The position numbers and the translations under genes were made by a program. This document shows positions 47,787 to 56,707 of a DNA stretch of 64,000 nucleotides, one piece after another (positions within the stretch are counted from its first letter, which is position 1; every line of letters starts with the position of its first letter). The stretch lies in NCBI RefSeq assembly GCF_014647375.1, contig NZ_BMPB01000005.1:366418-430417 (forward strand). Reading direction: 5' to 3'. The notes beneath the pieces are model-generated. The model did not search any database, was not told the origin of the DNA, and saw only the letters and a list, made by a program, of their open reading frames with translations. Source of the stretch: Parabacteroides faecis. Its GTDB lineage: Bacteria; Bacteroidota; Bacteroidia; Bacteroidales; Tannerellaceae.

Positions 47787-50594
47787 TTAGAAATGTGGGG
47801 GAGGTCCTCCGGGACCGCCATGCCCTCTACCGCCCGGTCCGCGCATATCGTTGGCGGAAGCTCCGCCTTTAAAGATGCTGAATCTATAGATAAAGTGGAC
47901 CATGAAATAACTGCTTAGCGTGTTGTATTCCGAATATTGGGTGTAGTTGGCTGTTACACTTTGGGAAATATTACTACGTTGTTGCAGGATATCATATATT
48001 TTGAAACGCAGGGTTGCCTGATTGCCTTTCAGGAAGGATTTAGAGGCCGATGCATTCCACAGAACTTCTTTCTGTTGGTATCCGGCGGCATAACCGGAGT
48101 TACTCGACCAGGTAATATCACTTTCAATTTTAAAATCAAGCGGAAGGTAAATAGTGGTTGTCCCGCCGACTCCATAGTTGAAAGTGTTTTGATCATTCTG
48201 ATTTTGTAAAGAGTTATTCGTACTTCTGTAGCGTACGTTCCCGTTTAACCCCAGGTCGAGGTAGTCGGAACGAAAATCAATACCGGCACGCTCCATGGCT
48301 GTGAAATCCTTGTTTACGTTCTTTTCATCGTTGATGAAACCGTTAGAGTTGGCGAATGAAGCCATTGTCATGGAGTTGATAGAAAACTTCTTGTTTTTCA
48401 AAGGAGTGTTGAACATGACACGTGCGTTGCCATTGTAGTTTCCATTCACATTCTCGTAAGTCGTCATCTTTTTACCTGTTTCACCGACATAGATGGATTT
48501 GGTAACAATATCGTTGACCACATAATTTGCATTCAACATGACCATGAAAGCGGTCTGTTTATCCGGAATGAACTTCTGGTAACGGGCAGACAGGTTATTT
48601 GAATAAGTCGGCTTCAGATCCGGATTACCGGTAACGGTATTCAACGGATCGGATATATCGGCTACCGGCTGTAATTGAGTCATACTCGGCTGGCTGGTGC
48701 GACCGCGATAATTGATACGCAGATTGGTACGTTTGTCAAACCGATAGTTGAAACGGACCATCGGGGAGACATTAACTACATTACGTGTCAGCTTGGAAAG
48801 GGTAGAGTCGCCGACGAAGTTTTCACTTACGCTATGCGAAGGCTCCAGATTCATACCGATCGTATAATCATAGTTCTCGCGGACAGCTTTGAATGCCAGA
48901 CTGGCTTGCTGGTTTATAAAGTTATTACGGTAACTTTTGCTGTATGCCGTATCCAGTACATTGTACTCTTCGCTTCCTTCTTCTTTGGTATATGAGTTTT
49001 TCAATGATTCCTGTTTGTTCTGGCTGATACTGTAGGTCGCCTGGATGAAATTATTACGACCGATCGGTTCTACCCATGACAAATAAACGCGGTAATTGAA
49101 TCCTTTATTATCGTATCTGAATTGTTGGTCGATCAACTCGTTTTGTTCGTTCCCAAGGAAATACTCCGTATTGGAGTAGTTCAAACCTTTGTTATAAGAG
49201 TCGCTTATCCCTCCGTTTAATGAACCACTGAATACACGTCCTTCGTTATTCAGCTTTCGGCTGAATTCCAAACGGGCATTGATATTGTAGCCCTCTCCGT
49301 CGGATAGGTAATCGGATTCGCCGAGATTGACCGTGTCTCCCCGGTTGGTCAGCGTGTTGAATGAACCGGACTCCCGGTTATGGCTGTTACTATAGCTGAA
49401 ACTCGGCTGGAAAATGATTTGTGTGGCGGTATCCGGTTTCCATTCCATACGGAAGTCGGCACCGACATTATCACTTTTTGTATTGTTATTGTTTATCTCA
49501 TTATAAATAGTCGAACTGTCGTTCGGTAGAATATTTGTCCGGGTTGTCTTACTTTCCGCCTCATTGTCGGAATGCGAATAGCGTACGTTACCTCCCAATG
49601 TCAGTTTTTTGCTAAACTCTTTGCTGAAGTTCATGCCGACGTTTCCGGAAGTCATGATACCGTTTCCGGCTCCTCCACCTCCCATACGTCCGCCCCGTCG
49701 TCCTCCCATTCCGGAGAACATGTTGGAGGCAATATCCGAGAATCCCATATTATTCGTATTGTTCAAACCTCCCATCAACGTGAACTGATCGTTGTTAATG
49801 AAACGATTGACCATAAAGTTCCCTTCATATCTGTCCTCACTGCCATATCCGGCAAAAGCATTTCCGAACCATCCCTGTTTCATTCCAGGCTTGACGGTCA
49901 GGTTGATAACGGTTTCTTCCTCTCCGTCGTCAAATCCGGTCATCCGTGCCATGTCGCTCAAACGGTCCAATACCTGCACTTTCTCAACCATTTTAGAGGG
50001 AAGATTTTTAGAAGCGACTTTCGGGTCATCAGAGAAGAACTCTTTCCCGTCGATCAGGACTTTCTTGATCTCTTTCCCGTTGACGGTAATCTTTCCTTCA
50101 CTGTCCACTTCCACACCTGGCATCTTTTTCAATAAGTCTTCCAGTACGGCTCCTTCGGTCGTTTTATAAGAATCCGCATTATATTCGACGGTGTCGTTTC
50201 GTACCACTACTTCGGGTGCTTTACCGATCACGACAGCTTCTCCCAACTGGATAGCTCCGTCGCTCAGTGCCAGTTTCCCTAACTTAACCGGGTCTGTCTT
50301 TCCTGTGATACGTATCGGCTGGTATAAAGGATCGAAACCGACGAAGCTGACGTGCAGTAAATAACTACCGGCTTTGATTCCTTTTAAAGTGAAGTTCCCG
50401 TTGCGTGAACTGGCCACACCTCCGATCATTGTACTGTCTTTTACATTCAATAAGCGGACTGTGGCCTGTTCGATCGGCTCGTTGTTCCCCTCTTCTACCA
50501 CTGTTCCAGTGACATCAACTCCTCCCCGCTGTGCAACTGCCGGCAACGAAAAAAGAATAAAAAATAACCATAATAAGTATCTTCCCGATTTCAT
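47787..50594 (-). CDS. TonB-dependent receptor-like outer-membrane barrel with regulatory-like N domain
   Basis: I start at Met10 (MKSGRYLLWLFFILFSLPAVAQ, signal peptide), giving 935 residues. A carboxypeptidase-regulatory-like domain lies at about 25-110 (VDVTGTVVEEGNNEPIEQATVRLLNV) and a plug at about 120-225 (EAVVIGKAPEVVVRNDTVEYNADSYK ... LLKKMPGVEVDSEGKITVNGKEIKKVLIDGKEFF). The C-terminal part is an OMP_b-brl_3-type barrel. It ends in a Gly/Pro-rich tail (RGPGGRGHGGPGGPPPHF) with aromatic end. This is the CirA/OMP-beta-barrel class, not SusC. It has no partner lipoprotein. Confidence 0.85.
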   Translation of the reverse strand: MKSGRYLLWLFFILFSLPAVAQRGGVDVTGTVVEEGNNEPIEQATVRLLNVKDSTMIGGVASSRNGNFTLKGIKAGSYLLHVSFVGFDPLYQPIRITGKTDPVKLGKLALSDGAIQLGEAVVIGKAPEVVVRNDTVEYNADSYKTTEGAVLEDLLKKMPGVEVDSEGKITVNGKEIKKVLIDGKEFFSDDPKVASKNLPSKMVEKVQVLDRLSDMARMTGFDDGEEETVINLTVKPGMKQGWFGNAFAGYGSEDRYEGNFMVNRFINNDQFTLMGGLNNTNNMGFSDIASNMFSGMGGRRGGRMGGGGAGNGIMTSGNVGMNFSKEFSKKLTLGGNVRYSHSDNEAESKTTRTNILPNDSSTIYNEINNNNTKSDNVGADFRMEWKPDTATQIIFQPSFSYSNSHNRESGSFNTLTNRGDTVNLGESDYLSDGEGYNINARLEFSRKLNNEGRVFSGSLNGGISDSYNKGLNYSNTEYFLGNEQNELIDQQFRYDNKGFNYRVYLSWVEPIGRNNFIQATYSISQNKQESLKNSYTKEEGSEEYNVLDTAYSKSYRNNFINQQASLAFKAVRENYDYTIGMNLEPSHSVSENFVGDSTLSKLTRNVVNVSPMVRFNYRFDKRTNLRINYRGRTSQPSMTQLQPVADISDPLNTVTGNPDLKPTYSNNLSARYQKFIPDKQTAFMVMLNANYVVNDIVTKSIYVGETGKKMTTYENVNGNYNGNARVMFNTPLKNKKFSINSMTMASFANSNGFINDEKNVNKDFTAMERAGIDFRSDYLDLGLNGNVRYRSTNNSLQNQNDQNTFNYGVGGTTTIYLPLDFKIESDITWSSNSGYAAGYQQKEVLWNASASKSFLKGNQATLRFKIYDILQQRSNISQSVTANYTQYSEYNTLSSYFMVHFIYRFSIFKGGASANDMRGPGGRGHGGPGGPPPHF

Positions 50595-50626
50595 AACTAA
50601 TATATTATCTGTATAAAACAAATAGT

Positions 50627-50648
50627 GTACCGGACTGGTTTCCGGTAC
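50627..50648. other. 22-bp dyad upstream of the barrel gene
   Basis: GTACCGG (50627-50633) and CCGGTAC (50642-50648) are perfect inverted arms around 8 bp, 33 bp before the start of the barrel gene. It may be an operator or 5'-leader hairpin. No clear TAnnTTTG is seen close by. Confidence 0.4.
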
Positions 50649-50792
50649 GAGAAGATAGACTTCGGGAATATGATTAAGTTTAAAAAACTATGTGTTGATT
50701 TTGTTTTTATTAACAAAGACTTCGTTGAATACTGCCGTATATTTGTTCGTAATTATCCTTATGTATATTGATTTAGTTGCCGGGGTTATCTG

Positions 50793-50876
50793 TTGCCGAC
50801 GTCCTCGACAGCTTTGCCGACGCTGTCGACAATTTTGCTGACATCGTCGACAATATTGCCGACACTGTCGGCAACA
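50793..50876. repeat. Four exact 21-bp tandem palindromic units
   Basis: Units start at 50793, 50814, 50835 and 50856. Each is a variant of the dyad TTGCCGACA-N-TGTCGGCAA; the fourth unit is a perfect palindrome. The array is GC-rich in an AT-rich gap (50595-50914) and lies between the barrel gene and the sigma factor gene, both on the minus strand. Confidence 0.8.
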
Positions 50877-50914
50877 GTTTTCCTGCGGAAGAGAACAAAT
50901 TCCTTAGGGATCTA

Positions 50915-51478
50915 TCAGGAAGGAAATCCAAATAAAAAAGAAAGAAGAGGGAGATAATCTTTCAGTTTGACACGGAGGATTTTCAAGGATTGGGAGATAC
51001 GGTATTCAACCGTTTTGACGGATACGCCAAGTTTATTGGCTATTTGGTTATTGGTAAGTTCTCCGAAACGGCTTAAGGCGAAAGTTTCCCGATAATTTTC
51101 TGGTAACTCCTGGATCGCTTTTTTTATATTGCTTGTCAGGTCGTTCACAAAATAGTAGTCGGGGTCTTCAAACTGATCTTTAATTTTTTCGTATATATGG
51201 TTGTGTATCCGTTCATGATACAATTGTTTTTTTATTGCATTCAGGCATCGATGTTTGGTGGAGATGAAAAGGTATGATTTCAGCGATGTTCCGATGATGA
51301 GCATTTTCCTGGTTTCCCAGATGAATAGCATCAGATCCTGCACCAACTCTTCAGAATCTTCATCGGAAATATAATGAGAAGCATATTCGCATAAAGGTGA
51401 ATAGTATTTCAGAAACAATTGTTTATAAGCGTCTCTATCGCCATCATGTAGCAAATTGAGAATTTGATCGTCGTTCAT
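50915..51478 (-). CDS. ECF-type RNA polymerase sigma factor
   Basis: The protein has 187 residues. Sigma region 2 is at about 15-80 (LFLKYYSPLCEYASHYISDEDSEELVQDLMLFIWETRKML) and region 4 at about 120-175 (IQELPENYRETFALSRFGELTNNQIANKLGVSVKTVEYRISQSLKILRVKL). It belongs to the Bacteroidetes ECF sigma/FecR switches that turn on SusC/D operons. Its FecR partner is encoded divergently 350 bp away. The sigma should be released when SusC with its STN domain detects its glycan. Confidence 0.92.
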   Translation of the reverse strand: MNDDQILNLLHDGDRDAYKQLFLKYYSPLCEYASHYISDEDSEELVQDLMLFIWETRKMLIIGTSLKSYLFISTKHRCLNAIKKQLYHERIHNHIYEKIKDQFEDPDYYFVNDLTSNIKKAIQELPENYRETFALSRFGELTNNQIANKLGVSVKTVEYRISQSLKILRVKLKDYLPLLSFLFGFPS

Positions 51479-51570
51479 AAGCCCTGTTTTTTTGCTGTTG
51501 TGGTAATTTTCAAGAAAAAGCGTGGAACTGCCTACCTATCTCCTTGGGTGCTTCTGGTAAAGCTATATGG

Positions 51571-51625
51571 AAAATAAGCAACAGTCCACGCCTATGAGGA
51601 CGTGAACGTTTTTGCTTATTATTTT
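51571..51625. other. Stem-loop between divergent sigma and anti-sigma genes
   Basis: AAAATAAGCAA (51571-51581) pairs with TTGCTTATT (51612-51620) around 30 bp that contain a second short pairing (CACG/CGTG). It may be a terminator for upstream antisense transcription or a regulatory site. The rest of the 353-bp gap (51479-51831) is AT-rich without a reading frame. Confidence 0.45.
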
Positions 51626-51787
51626 TCTATATTTGAATTTACCAGATTCCCGAGGAACAATAATAATAAACGCTTCTACGTTGTTTCTGAATTTGAATAA
51701 CAAATATAGAGGGTTTCTTTTATGTATGAAAGAGTTTATTTACTTTTTTATACAAGATTCTTTTCACTTTTTTGAAAAAAGTTGTGG

Positions 51788-51818
51788 TTGGCTTTAGGGT
51801 GATCTGTATATACTTTTG
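51788..51818 (+). promoter_or_regulatory. Promoter of the FecR anti-sigma gene
   Basis: TTG (51788-51790), a 20-bp spacer and TACTTTTG (51811-51818), a perfect -7 box. It leaves a leader of only about 10 nt and supports the start at 51832 over 51772. Confidence 0.7.
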
Positions 51819-51831
51819 TCATATATATAGA

Positions 51832-52887
51832 ATGGAAGAAGAAAATATACATATCACCGATAGTGGGCCTGAAGAAGTGGTTCTTTTGAAATACATCCAT
51901 GATGAGGTTTCAGAAAAAGAGCGGAGGTGGGTTGAATGTTGGTTGAAAGAGGATGAAACCAGGAATGATATCCTATTACAATTGGCAAGTATAGATTATG
52001 CTCTTTATACAAAACAACGAATTGAATCTCGCAATTCATTGGAGGCTTATTCTAAAGTAGAGAAACATATCAGATTACGACAAACCAAAAAATGGATCCG
52101 CTGTGCATGTTTTGTGGCTGCATGTTTTTTGGGTGTTTTGATCTTCTCTACCGCTATCTCTTATTGGAAATGGGAGCCGTCTAAAATTGAAAAACAGATA
52201 ATAACTGTTCGGGCTAATGCTGGAATGCGTACATCTTTAAACTTGCCTGATGGAACTGTAGCTTATTTGAATTCAGGAACTATACTTTCATATCCTTTAT
52301 CTTATGATAAGAAAGAAAGGCGGGTGACACTTACAGGTGAAGCCTATTTTAAGGTGGCGCATAATCTGGAACAACCCTTTATTGTGAGTGTTGCTAATGA
52401 CCGGATGAGGGTGAAAGTGCTTGGAACAGAATTTAATTTGCAGTCTTATGAAGATGAAAAAATAGTGCAGACCACACTGGTTTTAGGTTCTGTTAATATC
52501 GAAATGATAGAAAAAGGGAATGTTGTATCTGAAGTGGATCTTAAACCTTCTGAAAAGGCTGTTTATGATGTTACTTCCGGTATTGTGTCTGTTGCTAAAG
52601 TAAATACCGAATACGATACAGCTTGGATAGATGGTCGTCTAATGTTCAAGGATATGCCTTTGCCAGAAGTCTTGAAGAAGCTGGCTTATTTTTATAATGT
52701 TAGGTTTGAAGTGAAGGATTCTGTGATAAATAGCTATCGTTTTACTGGTACATTTGATAATAAACAACTGTCACAAGTGTTAGATTATTTGAGGATATCA
52801 TCCCGGATACAATATACAATTGATCATATAAAGTTGGATGATAGTTTGAAAGTTCAGCATACGACAGTCGTATTGCGAGCCGAATAA
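51832..52887 (+). CDS. FecR-family anti-sigma factor
   Basis: The protein has 351 residues from Met at 51832. A cytoplasmic N-terminal sigma-binding region (about 1-85) is followed by one TM helix (about 88-110, CACFVAACFLGVLIFSTAISYW). The periplasmic FecR domain (about 130-240, TSLNLPDGTVAYLNSGTILSYPLSYDKKERRVTLTGEAYFKV) follows, then DUF4974-like C terminus (MPLPEVLKKLAYFYNVRFEVKDSVI). It holds the ECF sigma at the membrane and receives the signal from the STN domain of SusC. Placed directly before susC. Confidence 0.92.
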   Translation: MEEENIHITDSGPEEVVLLKYIHDEVSEKERRWVECWLKEDETRNDILLQLASIDYALYTKQRIESRNSLEAYSKVEKHIRLRQTKKWIRCACFVAACFLGVLIFSTAISYWKWEPSKIEKQIITVRANAGMRTSLNLPDGTVAYLNSGTILSYPLSYDKKERRVTLTGEAYFKVAHNLEQPFIVSVANDRMRVKVLGTEFNLQSYEDEKIVQTTLVLGSVNIEMIEKGNVVSEVDLKPSEKAVYDVTSGIVSVAKVNTEYDTAWIDGRLMFKDMPLPEVLKKLAYFYNVRFEVKDSVINSYRFTGTFDNKQLSQVLDYLRISSRIQYTIDHIKLDDSLKVQHTTVVLRAE

Positions 52888-52967
52888 ATAGCGAATACAA
52901 GTATAATGTTAAACTTAAAAGGTGTGCCTATGGATAAACGAAAAAAGTAATAGACTCTATTGAAAAA

Positions 52968-53002
52968 CATACGGAAACATGTTACCAGCATATTTCCGCA
53001 TG
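52968..53002 (+). other. Stem-loop in the susC leader
   Basis: CATACGGAAA (52968-52977) and TTTCCGCATG (52993-53002) pair except for one A-C. No T-run follows. The susC gene starts 72 bp downstream, so it is a leader structure that could tune expression. The 187-bp gap otherwise shows no TAnnTTTG box, as expected if the ECF sigma drives susC. Confidence 0.4.
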
Positions 53003-53074
53003 AAATAATCGATAGCCGGTCTTTAAACGAGACTAAACGAAATCATTTTTTAATCTTAAATCAGCTACAAAAGT

Positions 53075-56000
53075 ATGGTAAAGAATTATTATATCCAACA
53101 GAACGAATATTTTTATCGTTCTGCGTTATACCTTAAAGTCGAAAGAGTTATGAAATTAGCTTGTTTATTACTCTGTTTGTCTATAAATGTAGTCTTTGCA
53201 TCTTATTCTAATGCTCAAAAAAGTTCATTATCGGTGAATGTGCAACAGAAAACGATCGCAGAAGTCTTGGATTTGATTGAGGAACAGTCTGATTTTCACT
53301 TTTTTTATAACAGTAAACTAGTGAATGTGAATCAGAAAGTTTCGCTATTTGTAAAAGATAAAGATGCAATATCTATATTGTCGATGATTCTTGAAAATAC
53401 AAACATCCAATTTAAAGTTGTTGGCAATGATGTTATTCTTACTACAGACTATTCTTCACATGTAACTCAACAGCAGGATTCCCGAATTATAATAGGGACA
53501 ATAAAGGATGAGGTGAATGACAGTCCTGTAATTGGTGCTAATATCGTAATCAAAGGAACAGCGAAAGGAACAACGACAGATATTGATGGTAAATTTTCAT
53601 TAGAGGTTACCGATACGGATGTTCTTTTGATATCTTATATTGGATATACTCCCCGGGAAGTTTCGGTGAAAGGGAAAAAGACTTTGGAGGTAAAGCTTCT
53701 GGAAGATACTGAAACTTTGGAAGAAGTTGTAGTAGTAGGTTATGGTACTCAAAAGAAAGTGAATTTAACTGGCGCGGTAAATGTTATATCCGATAAAGAT
53801 TTTAAAGATCGTCAGGGAGCGACTGTTTCTCAGTTGTTACAAGGAGCTTCTTCCGGATTTAATTTTGATATATCTAATCAGGATGGCTTTCAACCCGGAG
53901 CAACGATGAATATTTCTATTCGTGGTATGGGATCTTTGAATGGAGGTTCTCCTTATGTTTTAATAGATGGTTTTCCTGGTGATCTGAATAATCTGAATCC
54001 GGAAGATATTGAGTCTGTTTCGGTATTGAAAGATGCAGCAGCTTCTGCTATTTATGGTGCTCGTGCTCCTTATGGTGTAATTTTGATTACAACGAAGAAA
54101 GGAAAGAAGAATGAAAAAGTTAGTGTTTCCTATACGGGCAATTTGATTATAAAAACAGCTCAAAAATTACCTCAAAGTCTGGACTCTTATACGTGGGCTC
54201 GCATTCAAAATGAGGCTGGTGATAATATGGGGGGGCATCCCATTAGTAACGAAACGATTGACAGAATTATTGCTTATCAAAAAGGTGATTTTGAATACAT
54301 CAAGAATTCTATTCCGGATTGGCCAACTGGAGCTACTATCTTTGGTGCTATGCCCGAAGGTAACGTATGGAATAATGCAAATCTGAATTATGCAAATACT
54401 GATTGGTGGGATATTTATTTCGGAAATAGTGTAAATCAGAAACATGATCTGTCAATACATGGAGGTTCTGATAAAGTATCTTACTATTTTTCTGCCGGGT
54501 ATATGGACGATAATAGTGTCTTGAATTTTGGTACTGACTATTTTAAACGAATCAATACTTTAGGAAAAATAAATGTCGCTATTACCAATTGGTGGGACTT
54601 CGGTTATGAAACTCGTTTTGCCAAGAAGATCAGGGAAAAACCCAATATGACCAAAGAGGGAGATTATTCTTTTATGTATCGTCATATATCTAGAAATTAT
54701 CCGATCACTCCATTGTATGATGGTTATGGAAATTATATGTTTGAATCTCATATTCCTTCAATTGAATCAGGTACGGATAGATTGGATGAAACTGATATGT
54801 GGAATAATTTTCGAATGGAGATTCGTCCGTTAAAAGGTTGGAAAATAAATGCAGACTTTGCATATAATGTGTATAATTCTGAATCCTCGGATGTTGAAAA
54901 ATATATCTACATATATGATATAAATAATGAGCCTTATGCACATGGTGTGAGTATTCCTAATAATTTAAATAGACAGAAATATATAAAAAAGTATTGGACG
55001 TCCAATATATATTCTTCATATGATTTTGATATAAATCGAGAGCATAATTTTACCATCTTGGCCGGTATGCAATTTGAACATGGAGATGAATCTTGGTTGC
55101 AAGGCTATAAAACTGACCTTATATCAGAAAATGTGCCAGCTTTTCCTACAGCAACAGGAGATGGCATTTTATCAGAAGCGTTAGCCCATAATGCTACAGA
55201 AAGTTTTTTTGCCCGCTTAAATTACAATTATAAGGAGAGGTACTTATTTGAATCAAACATTCGTTATGATGGTTCTTATGTTTTTCGTAATGGGAAACGC
55301 TGGGGGGTATTTCCTTCTTTCTCTGCCGGATGGAATGTTTATAATGAACCTTTCTGGGAAGGTCTTTCTTCTTATATCAATACAATGAAGTTTCGTGTGT
55401 CGTGGGGAGAATTAGGTAATCAGAATATTTCGCCTTACAGTGATTTGGAATTGGTGCCGATTCAAACAGATAAGTTAAACTGGGTATTTAATTATGGTTC
55501 ATCACGTCCGGTTGGATATACATCCGGCCCGAATTTGGTAAATAGAAATCTGACATGGGAAACGGCTACAACAACTAATTTGGGATTGGATATGTCGTTT
55601 TTTAATAATCGTTTAAGTGCGACGGCCGACTGGTTTGAAAGACGTACAACTGACATGATTGGTCCGTCTCAAGCAAAACCAGGAGTCTTGGGTGCTAATG
55701 TTCCTCAGGATAATAATTCTACTTTAAGGACACGAGGATGGGAAATCGCATTGGAATGGAAGCAAGCATTACAAAATGGTTGGGCTTATAATGTCGCTGT
55801 AAGTTTATATGATTACAGATCTGTTGTCACTAAATATTTTAATCCTACAGGAACTCTTTCTACTTGGTATGAAGGACGTGAAGTCGGAGATATTTGGGGA
55901 TATACTGTAAATGATTTGTTCCGTTCAAAAGATGAACTGGATTCTTATTTGTCAAAGGTTGATTTATCTCATATTGCAACCAATTGGAATACAGGAGATT

Positions 56001-56683
56001 TGAAATACGAAGATATAAATAATGACGGAAAAGTTGATAATGGAAAAAATACGTTAGATGATCATGGGGATTTGTCTGTAATCGGAAATGATCAGCCTCA
56101 CTATCAGTATAATATAAATGCAGGTGTGTCATATAAAGGCTTTGATTTTTCTATGCTATGGAGGGGTGTTGCTAAAAAGGATATGTATTTTTATCGAATG
56201 TCTAATATTTTTTGGGGCTTTACTAATGGATGGTGGGAATCGTGCTTGACACCTGACCATTTGGATTATTTTAGAGATCAACCGGGTACAAAATATAGTG
56301 GTTTATATGAAGGGGATGCCAATATTAATACGAATGCTTATTGGCCGAGACCTTATTTGAACGATACGGAAGAAGCGAAAAATAAGAATAATCCAAATAC
56401 TCGTTACTTGCAGAATGCAGCCTATTTGCGTTTGCAGAATGTCCAAATAGGATATAGTTTTCCTCAAAGTATAATTTCTAAAATGCACTTGGAAAAGTTG
56501 AGAATCTATTTTTCCGGAGAGAATTTATTGACATTTTCTAAATTACCGAATGGCATTGATCCGGTTGCACCGGTTGGTTTTCCGGAAGGTGGTTCTGGCA
56601 ATTATTTTGGAACAGCAGGTACTGGACGTCTGACATATGGAGCGGATCGAATCTATTCTATTGGCTTAACAGTAACGTATTGA
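53075..56683 (+). CDS. SusC/RagA-family TonB-dependent transporter with STN domain
   Basis: The protein has 1202 residues with a long N-terminal extension before the signal helix (MKLACLLLCLSINVVFASYSNA at about 26-47). The STN signalling domain (about 50-125) is followed by the carboxypeptidase-regulatory-like domain (about 135-220, IIGTIKDEVNDSPVIGANIVIKGTAKGTTTDIDG). Next come the TonB plug with EEVVVVGYGTQKKVNLTGAVNVI (about 225) and GGSPYVLIDGFPGDLNNLNPEDIESVSVLKDAAASAIYGARAPYGV, then the barrel with a SusC-type end. It imports oligosaccharides with SusD (next gene, 24-bp gap) and signals through STN to FecR. Markedly AT-rich codons (many AAT, ATT, TTA). Confidence 0.94.
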   Translation: MVKNYYIQQNEYFYRSALYLKVERVMKLACLLLCLSINVVFASYSNAQKSSLSVNVQQKTIAEVLDLIEEQSDFHFFYNSKLVNVNQKVSLFVKDKDAISILSMILENTNIQFKVVGNDVILTTDYSSHVTQQQDSRIIIGTIKDEVNDSPVIGANIVIKGTAKGTTTDIDGKFSLEVTDTDVLLISYIGYTPREVSVKGKKTLEVKLLEDTETLEEVVVVGYGTQKKVNLTGAVNVISDKDFKDRQGATVSQLLQGASSGFNFDISNQDGFQPGATMNISIRGMGSLNGGSPYVLIDGFPGDLNNLNPEDIESVSVLKDAAASAIYGARAPYGVILITTKKGKKNEKVSVSYTGNLIIKTAQKLPQSLDSYTWARIQNEAGDNMGGHPISNETIDRIIAYQKGDFEYIKNSIPDWPTGATIFGAMPEGNVWNNANLNYANTDWWDIYFGNSVNQKHDLSIHGGSDKVSYYFSAGYMDDNSVLNFGTDYFKRINTLGKINVAITNWWDFGYETRFAKKIREKPNMTKEGDYSFMYRHISRNYPITPLYDGYGNYMFESHIPSIESGTDRLDETDMWNNFRMEIRPLKGWKINADFAYNVYNSESSDVEKYIYIYDINNEPYAHGVSIPNNLNRQKYIKKYWTSNIYSSYDFDINREHNFTILAGMQFEHGDESWLQGYKTDLISENVPAFPTATGDGILSEALAHNATESFFARLNYNYKERYLFESNIRYDGSYVFRNGKRWGVFPSFSAGWNVYNEPFWEGLSSYINTMKFRVSWGELGNQNISPYSDLELVPIQTDKLNWVFNYGSSRPVGYTSGPNLVNRNLTWETATTTNLGLDMSFFNNRLSATADWFERRTTDMIGPSQAKPGVLGANVPQDNNSTLRTRGWEIALEWKQALQNGWAYNVAVSLYDYRSVVTKYFNPTGTLSTWYEGREVGDIWGYTVNDLFRSKDELDSYLSKVDLSHIATNWNTGDLKYEDINNDGKVDNGKNTLDDHGDLSVIGNDQPHYQYNINAGVSYKGFDFSMLWRGVAKKDMYFYRMSNIFWGFTNGWWESCLTPDHLDYFRDQPGTKYSGLYEGDANINTNAYWPRPYLNDTEEAKNKNNPNTRYLQNAAYLRLQNVQIGYSFPQSIISKMHLEKLRIYFSGENLLTFSKLPNGIDPVAPVGFPEGGSGNYFGTAGTGRLTYGADRIYSIGLTVTY

Positions 56684-56707
56684 GTTTTAATTTAAAGAAA
56701 GAAGATC

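Noticed and set aside
47787-50594. Treating the TonB-type barrel as the SusC of the glycan locus
   Set aside because: It has no STN domain and lacks the SusC plug signature and a SusD neighbour; the real SusC is at 53075.
50793-50876. CRISPR array interpretation of the 21-bp units
   Set aside because: Units are contiguous without spacers and each is palindromic.
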